Origin: Cardiocondyla obscurior | Taxonomy: Eukaryota > Arthropoda > Insecta > Hymenoptera > Formicidae | NCBI RefSeq assembly: GCF_019399895.1 | Contig: NC_091867.1 | Coordinates: forward strand, 3,286,001-3,350,000 | DNA: 64,000 nt | Reading direction: 5' to 3' | Part shown: piece after piece, positions 26,613 through 39,980 of the stretch | Position numbering within the stretch: the stretch's first letter is position 1 | Layout of the letters: each line of letters begins with the position of its first letter | Translations under genes and position numbers: made by a program | The notes under the pieces: model-generated | Seen by the model: the letters and a program-made list of their open reading frames with translations, nothing else | Told to the model about the DNA's origin: nothing | Database searches by the model: none

Positions 26613-28547
26613 CTTGCCCTTATTCTTATCGCACTGTGCGAACACTTTGCGCACATGGGACGGAATGAGTTTGATAAATCCGGATAATGGACAAGTTAAA
26701 TGCATTCCTAATAACATCGCAGTTAAAAATTTTTCCACGGAAAAATAGTCCAAGTATGTGAAAAACGTATTCCTGAAATCGCGCTAAGTTCTCGGTATTA
26801 TATTCCCGACATTTCTCGCTACAGAAATTATTCGCGTCTCAACACTTACCGTCGACGTAATAATTCAAAATTAATGCCGTAATAAATTCTTAAGATAAGA
26901 ATTAAAATGCATTCTCTTCCGCGTTGTATTTACCTTGTTAATTATAAATTGCGAGAAGCTGGCGTGTACGGTATTGAACAGAAAAAACCTTGAGCGTTTT
27001 CTATGTTTCTTCTCTGTTTTACAAATTAATTTGTTACATTTTTCTTTTTCTTTTTATACGTTTTACCCATAAACAAATTTTTAGTTCATTAAAGCGAATC
27101 ATTATTGCGGAATCACTATTTCAAATGTCAAAACGCGACCCGAACAAAATTATTCACGTTTGCGAATCGCTAATGATTAAGGCGGGAATTAATTCAAATT
27201 CGATTGAACACCTTGATGCAACAGTACAACGCGAATCATGATCAATGCCCGAGTGGATAATTACGGACGAATCGATTAAACATAGCGCAAAATAACTTCT
27301 ATTAATGCTCGCGTACAAAGTGCAGTACGCCCTTTAGCATAATCCTGCATAATTCCTACAGACAATCGCAATGCGTAACAGAATATTTATCATTCTCTCG
27401 CTTGTACTCAAATGACCTCGATTCTATTCGTTTTTGTCGTTCGTTGTGACTTTCTTATATCTGAGTTTTTAAGTGCAATGTCGAACGGAATGCGATTTTC
27501 TATCTCGGGCGACTCGTCACCGACTTAGGTATGCAAATACTTTAGATTTCCCTCGTTTCCTGCGGGGACATTACCGACCCTTTTTCGCGGGTGGAAACTT
27601 TTACGACGATGCAATGTGACGGAGAGCTTGGCGAACGAGCGGGTAGCCTTTACGAGTGCTTTAGCAGGAAATTCCATGGAAATCCTTCGTCACACAGGAT
27701 ATCCGTAAACACTTAACCGCATCGCCACGGATTTAGCGGCGAGGTGCTTCCCTTGCTAAACCAACGGGGTTTATAAGGCGGTATCGATCGGCAAAGAATC
27801 CTAGGTACATATATTTAGGCTACTTACGATAGTGGCAAACAATTGCGTCGTAATTATAAAGATCAGACTAGTTTGTCGGAGGTAAATCACAGAGCGAAAG
27901 CGACGACAGCGAGCTTCTGTAAAATGAAAGTGGCTACGTTCGAAGAAGCGTAATTCGATAAGAATGCAATTTACCTTCCATTTGTAGAAGAACCTTATAA
28001 CACGCAGAGGCGTCAGTTTACTCGCGCGATATTTTAATAATTACATTTCATCGCTGGAGCAGCCATACGTCTCCTGAGAGTGAGATTCTCAAAGAGGGTG
28101 AATTGCCTCTACGACGACATTATTTAAATTTGTGCAGATGTGAAAAAAAATCATATCGTGCTCTGGTGGGATTATTCTCTCATTATATGTATAATTCATT
28201 TTCGCGGTTAAAGTTCTTTGTGCCCCTGTCGGACTACGATCGCGCGAAATTAACATGGAACGAAGTAGCCCGGGCCAGAAGTTTATTTTCCACTACGTGG
28301 ACGACTCGCGGGGCGGCGCGATCCACAATTAATTCTCTGTCGTCCCGTCGAACAATTTCGCTCACCGCTGCAGCTGGACCGCTACGCGGGCCGCCGCGCA
28401 TCTCATCTCGGCGTGAATCTGCCTTCACGCGTGCACGCACGAGAAGCGTCGCGACGCTTCATCCCGTCAGCGCGACAAGGGGTGGCACGCGGCCCCCGGA
28501 GAGAAGACGGGACCTCCGTCATACACGCACAGGCGCCGACGCATACA
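24992..28547. other. Non-coding stretch, no gene supported
   Basis: It contains many homopolymer runs, including an uninterrupted T26 at 26581-26606 and a small inverted repeat around an A17 tract (about 25394-25424, arms ATTGAGA/TCTCAAT). No open frame shows family similarity or splice context. Confidence 0.6.
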
Positions 28548-28870
28548 CATATAAAGGCCGGCGTCGCGACGCTCTCGGCGTCATTCTCGCGCGCAGACAC
28601 CGACGAAGTCGCGGTACCCGGCGTCGACGTCGTCGCCGTCGACGGTCACTGACGGAATAAATTAATTTGTCGCACACATCCGCGATCACGTGTGAAAGAA
28701 GTTGTTGTCCGCGCATGAAAGTTCCCTCGTTCCCGTCAGAAAGAAACGCGACCGAGATTCAACCCGTCTTTCGGCAGCCCAAAAAGAAAAAAAATACCCC
28801 GGGTGTCACCCTCGCCTCTCTTTCACCTGCGGAATCGCAGGATTGCGTCGACGGAATCTGACAGCAACAG
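28548..28870 (+). promoter_or_regulatory. Candidate promoter and untranslated first exon, probably of AstA
   Basis: A GC- and CpG-rich island (about 28.25-28.87 kb) contains the TATA motif ATATAAAGG at 28549-28557. About 30 bp downstream is an initiator-like TCATTC (about 28583), and the island ends with the strong donor CAG|GTGAGT after 28870. The next plus-strand gene is allatostatin-A, whose first coding exon is preceded by an acceptor (tttcag, ending at 39965) just upstream of its ATG, so an 11-kb 5' intron would join the two. The long frames in this island are GC artefacts. The link to AstA is inference. Confidence 0.45.
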
Positions 28871-31800
28871 GTGAGTAATTTGTCTGTCGAGACGCATTTC
28901 TTTCTGCATGCATTTCTTAAGTTTTTTTTCTTTTATTTTAAATACGCTGTCATAGTCGGTTTATGTGGTTCAAAAAAAGTTCAAGATTTTTTTGCGTTTT
29001 TAATTTCGATGTACGAGACCATCGATCTTGCTTATCGAGCACTTTACCGCTAGTCGTGAACTAAAAATAAAAAAGAAAAAAAAAAAAAAAAAGAGAACGT
29101 TGTGTCGCGCAGTATATTACAGATACGATCCGACGGGTGCATATTGATAGTATGTGGCGTGAATGAATGCACGAAGAGAGTTTACTAAACACCACAAAAT
29201 TATCACAAATAGTACAACAGTTTACAACAAGAGCTTTTGGCTTTGATACAACAACTGATTTCATGTAAAGTGCGACGTACTGTGAATTACTTTTTTCTCT
29301 CTCCCTTTAATTTTCTACTATGTACGGTTGACGTATAGGTAAGAGATTTCCCATTGCGGCTTGCAACGTTCCATTCGCCTATTCCATTATTTATCAACGA
29401 AACTTTTCTTTACAATCAGAATCTTCATATATACCAATCGATTTGTAATTTTTTAGTATAAAAATTAAAACTATATTGCTTTTCAAAAAGAGAGAATATA
29501 CTAATATTAACGCTTAATAATAAATATGTTTTTGTTGTAATTATCTGTTAATTTAGTGACAAAATTATTTATTTAAAAACTTGTTTGCTTTTATAAACTT
29601 ATGTTAAATATTCTTAAATCTCAATAAGCAATTTCTTTTTTCAAGTAGTTACAAGCGTACCATCTTTGAAAGTAAGTAATAGCAACAGGTGAGAATATTT
29701 TAAGGGTAATGCTACTTCTAGTTTCCATATAATTGTCCTTTTTTTTTGTTAAATATGCTAATATTTTTTACAGCGTACAAAAAGAAAACGCTGCATTATT
29801 TATGTATTTTTATTTGAAAAGTTCTCGAGTACTGAGTGTATTGAAAATTAATATTTTTAAACCTTTATAAAAATACATTCGAAAAACTTGATAGATGTAC
29901 AAAGTATACATATAAAAACATGCAAAAAAATATCAGATCTTACTTAAAATATTGAATTTTTGAAATCAAGGAGAAAAAATTGGTAGAAGTAAGAAATTAA
30001 AAACGGCAGTGCATTGCAATTATTACGTTGTATTTCCTACCCAATGTTTCATTTATCATAAGTTTTGCTTGGTTTAATGTTCGCTTGCAATTTATTATCT
30101 TCACGGAAAGTTATTATTAGTATATTAATTGGAAAATATCGCCACATAAACATGTGTTAAAACACAAGTAAAAATTACAACGTCAATTAAAATCCGTTAT
30201 AACAAAATGTCAAGTAAAAATTATTATTTTAATTTAATAGAATTATTCCAAATTTATATGAAAAACTGTCATACACGTCATACATGTATGTGCATATGTA
30301 ACATGATCTTTTAAGCATTGACTTTGCGTTAGTAAATTGCGTAGGTTACTCGTGGGCAGTAAGATGACTTTTAATAATATAAAAGATGTAAATATTAATT
30401 TTTTAAATTCTTCCTGGGTGTTATTTAGGTATTTTTAATAAAAATAATTTTATATATTATTTTTATATTAATTCCTTATAAACGTCATAAGTTGCAAAGT
30501 GTTATTGTCGTTACTTAAATATTTCTATCTCTAAAGAGATAACAAATACAAAATTTTTCCATAAAATTTTTTGGAGATAATGTGTGAATCTTCCGGTCAT
30601 GGGAGATAATGAGATATGCTCGAAGAATCGCGTAAAATTAAAAAAAATAAATAGAAGAATTTTAGAAATTAATTGCATGATCAAGCAAGAAATTTATTAA
30701 GCTCGTAGGAAAGAATGAATAAATTTTAAATTCCGTTTAGTAGCCGCATTATCACTGTGAATTTGAGATTTCAAAGAAAATCAATCTTCCTCTCCTTTCC
30801 GACGAATGAAATTTAAGTCTCTCTCGTATCGTACGCGACACTTTAATGCAATGCTTTTCTTTGGGAAAATGAACTTCCTGACTGAATACCGACACCTGAG
30901 TAATGGAGAGCTTACCTAGTGGCAGAGAAACGAAGATTAAGTTATGCCGCTATTGTCACTGGCGCGAGACAGAATGAATGATCATCGTATTTCTGAAGAA
31001 AGAATTAACCGAGCAACACGTGCTTGTCGAGTAATATGACATGACTCGAAAACACTTAGAAAAATGAAGCGTGGCAACTTTTGAATTATTAAATTTGATA
31101 TTACATTCGGGATATTTGTCACGCAACCGACGTAAAGCCACATACGTGTCTCAGAAAGTTCAAAGGGGATAAAAATAAGGAATTTATATGAAACTCCCTT
31201 TTTTCTTCTTCTTCTTCGAAGATACGACGTTCTGTCATTTTAAACTTTATTTCTTTGCAGGTTAATCGAGAAAATTATTGCTTTTTAAATTTGATTTTAT
31301 TCGGTTTTTTTCTTCTGTTGTACTGTTTTTTATATGGTAGCGCGAAGTAAAACGTAATGAAACAATGGTACAACAGCGTTACAACAATGAAACGTCGAAA
31401 CAGCTCTCATTATGCACATAATTATTTCGTTATCATGATGAGAACATTAACTTCTAATAAGACGGGGATAGAAAATTATCTTTCACAAAGTGCCATCTCT
31501 GAATAGCACGGTATTCTCCTACCCTGAATAAAACTAATGAATTTTAAAAAGAAAAAGAATTTTATAAAAGACCAAACGCGCAGCGAGCGGTTATTTTTTG
31601 CGGCGAACAATGCAGCATGTAAATTGTAATTTTAACAAAAAAGTATTAAAGGAAAAAAAAAAAACAAAGAAAGAGAGAAGTTTTTTCATTATTGACGGAA
31701 AAAGAATGGACCGCAGAGTGACCGGTTATGAAATTGTCGCTGGGAAAGCGGATGTAAGCGACGGGGGCAATCTCGGTGCGTGCGTTTAATGGGTGCGTCT

Positions 31801-34800
31801 GGCAGAGAAGATGAGTAAAATGCGAGAAAGGGAAGAAAAAGAAAGGGGAAACCGCGTCGTTAGATGCTGGTTATTGGATCGCCGTTATTGCCAGACTTGT
31901 TTGCCGCTCGTAAGTTGCTACTTGCCTTGTTTCGCGTCGTTTATTAGCTCGCCTCGGGCTGACGCATTATTTCGTGCAAGTGAAATTTGAAACTACACTA
32001 ACCAGGTCATCATACGAGAAAGATCGCGAATAGCAGAAACACCAGTAGCAGCGGCAGCAGCTGTTGCTGCTACGAGGTGTGCATACCCGTAAAGTTCACT
32101 GCGTTTAAAACGCGGCATTTTACGATACGTATTTGTAGAAGGGCTGCACGTACGGAATCAATTAATTAAGGTCTTAATTTTTTTTTAAACACGTTGAAAA
32201 AGGAATTTGTTGCTGACAAAGTGAATAATAATTGCTGAAAAGCTCGTGAAAATGTCTCACCGTAGATGAGACGAAAAGACAACGGGAAGGAATAAAATCT
32301 TCAACTTCGTGCGATCGTAGTTTTCCTATTAGCGTTTGAGTTACATCGTTTTGTTTCGCGTTTTCGCGAGAGATAATTTCCTAAAATCGAGAGTGTTAAA
32401 ATTTCTCGTTTCGGCGGGCACACGGCACTTGTGTACCTTCGAAAAATTTTTAATTATTCGTTGCAACGTCGGCACACGTGCGTTTTCCCGCAATATTGCT
32501 CGCACCCTTTACTGTAGACAATAATGTTGTAAAGTAAATAAGAGAGGGAGGAGATGCCCTTAGGACAGTCCTGGATATATATAGAGGACACAATATCGCG
32601 CGAGAAAGAACAAAGTAATGTACGTTATCTCGCCTTGCACCTATTTTCCTTACAGCGAGATTTTACGTTACGCCGTTAAATCGCTTTTCGCGTGGCCGCG
32701 CGCCGCAAACGGCTTGATCATTAATTTCGTTTACACTGTCGTTAACGCTGCGTCTTTAATTATGACTGTAACTCGTGAGCCTTTGACGGGTTCCTCGATG
32801 ACGCATTAAATGCCTCGTGGCGCTTGTTATATACCGCGGCGCGTTTACTTTCACGTTTCTTTGCACTATGTTAATTAGTGGTTTGCGGGGGAGATAATTC
32901 ACAAGCCTTTATCGAAGCGGACAGTCACGCGCATCCGATCAGATTTCCCTCGCTTGTGCCCTTCTTCATTTAAACTCCACAGTGACAAAGTTAAAGCAGA
33001 TTTGTACTGCGCTATTTCGAGAAGAAATCAACATTTTACTAAAGATAAAATTAAAAAAAAAAAAAAAACAACGTGTAATAAGCTTTGAGAAAGTGCGCTC
33101 TTATTTTATTCTCGTTAATTTCTCCACTTTCGTAATGTGCGTTTTTAATAAGCAAGGAGATAATAAACTTTTGATAGCAGATATCCGTTTAATATATTAA
33201 TGTTTATTGCTTATACGTCGTGCTGGATAATCATCGCTCTGGAATTGCTTGTTACATATCGTGAATAAATGCAACATCTCGACGACTGGGGTGAACGCGA
33301 AAGCGACGACGATTAAAATCAGCGGTCACATCCCGGGGGACGTTCGGTACATGTGTAAACATAAATCGATAGAACCAGAAAGACCGTAACACTTCTGAAA
33401 AGAACTTTACACAACGCGGTTATTGTACGCGCCTCCGCAACGATTACGTCCCGCGAGTTTAATCGAAATGGAAATCGCAGCGAAATTAATCAGCCTTTTC
33501 GGTCCGTTCGATAATTATCTCTCTTTCGATGGAATCCAGAAGTACCTCGCGGCGATCGACGCGGGATGAGAAGATTTAATTCCGCGCCGCCTTCGCGCGC
33601 TATCGTTGATGAAAAGGAACGTCTAAAATGACATTAATCTAATTTCCGCGGCCAAAGTGGGAAACTTGTTCCCGCGGTTGCGCGACGAGATTGACGATAA
33701 TGTTATCGTTCCACGCGTAGTTATCATTGCAGACGAGATGCGCGCCGAAGTATAGGCCTACAGCCACTTGTACTCTATCACGTCAACGCCTCTTGTACAA
33801 CTGTCATTGTTACACATGACGTGTACATCGTAGACGTACACAAAGTAAACATGGGTGCGCTATCGGAGAGGTGACGAATCGTTTATCGAAACGGAAATCG
33901 CCGCCGTTTTGCACTACAGACACCGGGAGCATTCGTCGATTAAAAAACCGTTCTCATTCCGCGTAAGCAAATTACGAATGCAGAGAATTTTGCTGGAACT
34001 TATTTTCTAACGTGTTCGCAATTTCCGGTGTGCAAGGGTATTAATGCAGGTAAAAGATCCCACTTCGTAAAAAGTACTTATCCGTGCATATGCGTCACGG
34101 CGCGTTTAATGACGTTCAAAGCTAATGAAAAAGTTTCGCATTGTTTCGGTTCTGTACGGACTTCACTTTTAAAATAATTTCGTTTGTCGCAGAGTGGGTT
34201 GTTAATACTCAAATACTCGCTAAGGGATGTAGTTTAAATAAAGATATCAGTTTCGTAATCAAAATAACTAATTTTTTCTCGGGTTTAACCCTTTTTTAGG
34301 GCGTCCAGAAATTGTTAAATTTACTTTCTTCCCCGAACAAATTTGCTCTGTGCCCTAAACTGATTCATTAACGAAAGAAAATGTCAAGCTGTCAGGATAT
34401 ATGTGACGAATGAGTAAATAACTGCATTCGTTTTGAATGTCAATGATAGAACACATATAGCAGTTAATTTCAAACGTAGGAAGACATGCATTAATTTTAT
34501 TGCCGGTTGCGGCGCTTCCGAAAAGGATAAGAATAAAATATTAGCATATTAAAAATAGAAAAATAAGGAAGGAACAAAGAAAGAAAAAAAGGAAAAAAAG
34601 AAAAAAAAGAAGGAGAAGAGAGAAAGATATATATATATATCTTATGTGGTCTGACGTTTCTCTGAAATGAGAATAGGGTGCAGGCTTTCCGTAACCGGCT
34701 GACTATACCGTATATGACTTCCACTTCCGGCATTTCTGTGTATACATTCCTTGCCGTGCATATGCACCGTAGAATTCCAAGAATTTAGCTGGTTTCTCGG

Positions 34801-35037
34801 ACAGATGTCAGTCTTCGTAATTTAAGTGGAGGAACATAAGTGATGAAAAAAAAAAAAAAATAATGGGTAAAAGAGAATTAATTTATATTGTGGATAATGC
34901 TTGAGTTTTGCTCAGTTGAAATAAACGTAGACTTTCACATCACGATATTTTATAACAAACTAGAAAAAACCACGCGCGCGCTATTTTTTAACAGACTCCA
35001 ATTATTAACTACAAAAAAAACCTTTTATGCGACTTAC
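28871..35037. other. Presumed 5' intron or intergenic, no coding sequence seen
   Basis: AT-rich with less AT-rich patches at about 31.6-32.1, 32.6-33.0 and 33.3-34.1 kb. TATA-like strings at 32573-32584 and 32828-32833 have no downstream gene. A purine-rich tract followed by (AT)n lies at 34557-34640 and a poly-A of 15 at about 34846-34860. Confidence 0.5.
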
Positions 35038-35264
35038 CAATCTGCATGAACTTCAGCGGAGTTGTAGTGTTCTACCGGTGACTGTAACATAAAAAAGAAA
35101 ATATTAATGTAGACGTGTTAGTATTAAAATTAATATAAAAGTAAAGCTTTATTTTTATAAAGATTAAAAAAAAATTTATATTTACCTAAAAGTTGCTCCG
35201 CTGATGCAGGATGCCCGTCCCGGGCCAACTCCTCCTCTCAGATGAGACGTGTCGAGTCATCCTT
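35038..35264 (-). other. Exon-like element X, related to element Y at 51.5 kb
   Basis: On the minus strand, segment a (35264-35186) ends at a donor (TTTTAG|GTAAAT). It is followed by a 104-base intron-like stretch with a good acceptor (ATGTTACAG) and segment b (35081-35038), which ends at a second donor (GATTG|GTAAGT). Segment a shares a near-identical core with the plus-strand element at 51485-51562: both contain GGGCATCCTGC and TCAGCGGAGCAA. Segment b shares AACTCCGCTG with 51677-51686. The nine bases TCAGCGGAG in a (35204-35196) are perfectly complementary to CTCCGCTGA in b (35061-35053), so the element could also fold as a stem. All three frames through a+b hit stops, so it is not obviously coding. 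Confidence 0.5.
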
Positions 35265-38200
35265 TCGCGCACTGGACTCTCGCGGGATAATCCACGACAC
35301 TCCCGTTAAATCCTCGATCTCGACACAAGAAACTGAGTATGATGTAAAGCAAAGTTCAAAAGTCAGCTTTTGATTCTACGGTCAATTTCATCGGAAAAAT
35401 TGCGAAGATCGTCTTTGCCTGGAACATATTAATTAAATATTAAAATTAAACCGGACCTCAAAATCGCCAATTTTATAGCTGACACATTAATGCAACCATT
35501 AAAACCAAATCAGCTAATTCAGAGTGTGTCACGAATTTTTTTAAAATAAGAATAAAACATAAAATATCATCAGTGCGCGGGAACAAAAAAGTGTTCGAGT
35601 TTCAATATTTTTCATCCCGCACGGTTCTTTTAACGCGATTTTCGACATACACTGCGGTTTTTAACACGTTTACAAGAGTCATCCATCTGTATGAAAATAT
35701 AGAGCGCGCATGTCGCGCGTGAAGATATTTAATTGAATCGGACATTTGAAAAAGAATAAAAGGACAGTACTTGAACCCATGTTATTTCAAGACAACCAAA
35801 CAAGATTACTTTTATCAAAATTCTGTGTACGATACGTTGCAAACGATTGGCATAATTAAACAAGAAGAGGAAAAAGTATATTCTACATTATGTTAATATA
35901 TTAGAAAAGAATTCTGTTGCACCCATTATTATTGTTGCATTATTATTACTTCATCTTTTGTTGCCAATATTCTACTTCAAGTGTTGCGATAAAAGATATA
36001 ACGGTCTTCGGCACGTGTTGGCAACAAAGGAAATTCGATGAGATGCTGTGAATGAATATTACAATATGAATAAGGTCCAGCATAGAACGTGATGTAATCT
36101 TGATCTTTGCCGAGAGCTGAGAATGTAAGCGGGTTTGTAAAGAGCATTTCATAAATTATTGATTAAGATTATCGCACTTTTCAGGCGTAAAAGAATTAAG
36201 AATAAATAAATAAAAATTTATAACGTTAAATAACGCCACTTTCCAAAATTCCGCGCAATTTATTTCTTTAAAATGCGTAGCGTAATCGATGTATTCGCGA
36301 CATAATTTTTTTAGCGGATGAGTGATTGATACTAGTTCAGCTTGCTTAACAGACCGTGAAAGATCCGGCACGAGAGATCGTTGCGATCGGATCCACGGTG
36401 ATCTCGTTGCGGATCGATAAAGTCTTCTGCTTCATTTAACGCGAATTTGAAGTCAGTTCATTGTGCGCGTGTCATTTTATCAAGATTCTCAAAGGTATAT
36501 CGCGTCACGCTGTGAATCTGGCTGGCAAACTGGATGGGAAAAAAAACAAAAAATCATGACGAATCAGAGGGGCCGTGAAAGCGCGAGAATATAGAGAATT
36601 AAATCGCCGAGTGAAATTTCTTTAATCCGCCGGAAGGATCTGTTGCGTCATCTTAATAAATGGCCCTGTTTGACGCGATAGCGTAATTAAGATTTGCATG
36701 TAACACAAGGACGATATATGTATAATTATTATCATGCTTCATATTGCATATTCCTGTTTCCTCATTATGCGTTCGCTTAGTTAAAATGTTGCGGGAGACT
36801 GATGTGTAATTATTTTCACAGAAAATAAAGCTATTCGTTCGGTGCAGTCGTAATAAGTCGCTTTCAATGAAATATGGTTTTCATCGACGTCACGTTCAAT
36901 TATATATTACGAATTATATATATTCTAGCGATACGCATTACGGTACGATATAAATGCAAGTCCTACACTAAACATTTAAACTAATCGATAATGCTATACT
37001 GGCGCTGCGTTTCTCTGAATGAAATTATGGGTATTGAGATATACCGGAAGGTATTTGTTGCAGTCAAAGAGAAATGAGAAAATTATGTACGAAACAGTTG
37101 ATGCAGACTTTCATGCAATTGCGATATTCGTCTTTCGTAAATTCACTTATACAGAGTGTATTTAATATTTTAATATCGTCGTTTGATTTAATTTCTCTCC
37201 ACGCGTGTAAGATTATTTAAAATTAAGTTAAACAACAAGCACATTTTTCTGATCGTCCTTTCTTCTTTTTATTCCGTGTCACTTCTTTTTGGCGAGCTGC
37301 TAAAGATTTCGCCTGTCGGTGTGACAGTAAATAGAGAAAGCGGATAAAAAGCAGCAACATGTAAAAAGCACGTAACATACGCGTGTTTTCATTTGTACGT
37401 GTATTTTAATTAATTTTTACATTCACGAACCAAAAAGTCTACTCATGAAATCAATAGAGCAATTTTCTGTTAGTGAGGTATGTTGAATATCGCTCGAGGC
37501 ATTCACTGCCTTGAGTGACGTGTAAGACAACGTAAGTCTTCTTCGTTGTTAGGGAAGAAGAGATAAGACAAACAAATGATAAAACGCTAAGCTTACCGGG
37601 AAAAATAATTAACGGACAAGCGGTAATTATCATCTGAGACCCACTAAGCTGAACGTGTTTATATTTTATACCGCATAACGATACATGAATAAATTATTAG
37701 CTTTTTAAACATATAATCCAAATAATATAAATGATCGTTTTAATTATTAAAGGAGAATAAATATTGATCAATATAAAATACAATGTACAATAAAAAGAAA
37801 TTTTATATTGTAAATTGGATTTTAAAAGATCCCCTTCAACGTTGCGTACATGAAAGATCTATAAAATAAATATAGTGTTTTAAAAGAGCTTTTATTTATT
37901 GGCAATTAAAAGTTGGCGACGTCGTAGAGTTGAATCGACCCGAGTGGAAATTGATTCCCACCGTTAACTAACAATTAGCTAGTCAATTCGTGGTTCATCT
38001 CGTGGCTGTTTAACAAAACTGTCAGCACACAACAGTAGCACGCGGCGAAAAACGTATAGATATCTATTTAGATACATGGTCCGCGCTGGACAGTGACTAG
38101 ACGACCGATACTAGATAAATTTTGTTTTTCTTTTTTTAAATGACAACTTTATTTTTTAAAGATAGTCACGAAATAATAAATACTTTCTTATAATTTATGG

Positions 38201-39965
38201 CTACCAAGTTAGTCACTAGGTAAGAAATATATTTAATCTGCGCGATCTAACCACTAGCTGCAAAATCAGATTAGCTAGATAAATTTCCACTCGAAGAGTT
38301 GCGGAAACGTTTATTTCTCTCCTTGGGCTGTTTTTTTTTTTTCGTTCCTTAATGGAATCGTCATTTTAATCTTATGTCCCTTTAATTTGACCCAACGACC
38401 CGTCGGAATTAAACATTTCAGACCGCTCGTGGATTTTGCAACGTTTATCTGTTTGATTAACGCTTTTTATTCGCGCGTATACAAACTTAATACGCGAATT
38501 AGACATTATACGCAAGCGGTAAAAATAACGCAACATTTTCGCATTTTATCTCGGCCGGTGAGAATGAAGTTGTCGTCAAATGTCACATCCAAATTTCGCT
38601 GGGGATGATTGCGCTATTTTTTCAGCAACCCTGAACTTTTCACGAACCCTCGCAATTTTTATCTACATTCATTCAGGTCTACGCTCGCCCCCTTGATCCA
38701 CTTAAGCCTCTCTGAAAGCAGCGTGACCAAGCGAAACGAAGAAGGATTCGTAATCTGTTAGATTCCGTCATCAAATATTGGACGAACCACCCGTGGAGGA
38801 TTTCGGTTCCGGCGGTCCTGTAACGATGTCGCGACATTCAATCACGCCAAACAGTTCGGTCTCTCTCTCTTTTTTTTTTTATTTTCTTTTTTATTATTCC
38901 ATTGTCACTGTTAAATGTTTGTGCGAGCCGTATTGGTCGCATGCACACCAATGCACTCGCAATACAACATTGATTTTACTTTTAAATTGATAAAAACGTA
39001 TATTTTAATTGATTACCGCAACATATACGGCGGTCCGGCTGCTAACGTAAAACTGATGTGTTTGTTGCATTTTAACGAAAGCTTTTGCAATCACTATTTC
39101 GTTGGTCGTGTCGCAATAAAATAAAGAAAGAAACGTAATAATAAAAGCATTCGTAAGTTCTTTTTTTTTTTGTTCTAGACTGTGTGTAGGATTCAGTCTA
39201 ATGTCAATGAAAATACTTTGCAAAGAAATAGGATGCATACTACGACTGTTGGAATCCATGTCGTAAAATTGGCGAGACAGTTCTACGAGTACAAGCTACT
39301 CTCGTACTGCAATGGCATTTATCCCACGCCAGCCGTAAATAACTCTTCATTTTATTTTTACATGGCAGAATTCCATTTGCGTGCATTCGCGTCTTAAAAA
39401 ACTCGTAAAATTCTTTACACAGTGCTACATTAACGCGCTTTTATATTCCGCTGAAATTCTGAAATGGATCCGAGATTTTCGAAAACGTTTGGGATTTATT
39501 CCTATAAATTGTGTCCATCATATAACTACGAGAAACATTTTTATTTTATAATTACTTCAGAGTTATTTATTAAATTATTTAATATTTCTGTTTTAAGTTC
39601 GCATTTTTAATTACTATCGCACATTTATTTCACTTGTTATGCACAAGTTAATTTTGAAAGTGTCCGGAAACTGTTGACTGGCGGTGATATATACATAATA
39701 CGCCAACGAGTATTGCGCAGCCTTTAAACATTGTGAGAAATTACATCGACGTGGACGCAATCTAAATGTATAGTTTGAACTAAAGTTGTACCTACTAATT
39801 TATTCTCGGAATTTTAACAATAGCAATTTTATCCGCTCGAATTTGAAAACTCAATCTCAAACTACCGCGGGAAATCGTACGGCGTTACAAATTGAACAAA
39901 GTCTCGTTAACGTAAATCGGTAGCCTATTATAAATTACAATTTCTCACGATATTAATCCTTTCAG
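35265..39965. other. Non-coding stretch upstream of AstA
   Basis: No coding sequence supported. It lies within the proposed AstA 5' intron. Several frames of 60-85 codons have no splice context and no recognisable product. Confidence 0.5.
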
Positions 39966-39980
39966 ATTCAAGCAGGCATT

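Noticed and set aside
28103..28660. 185-codon open frame on plus
   Set aside because: GC-rich artefact: both strands and several frames are open, with poly-Arg translation; better read as a promoter island.
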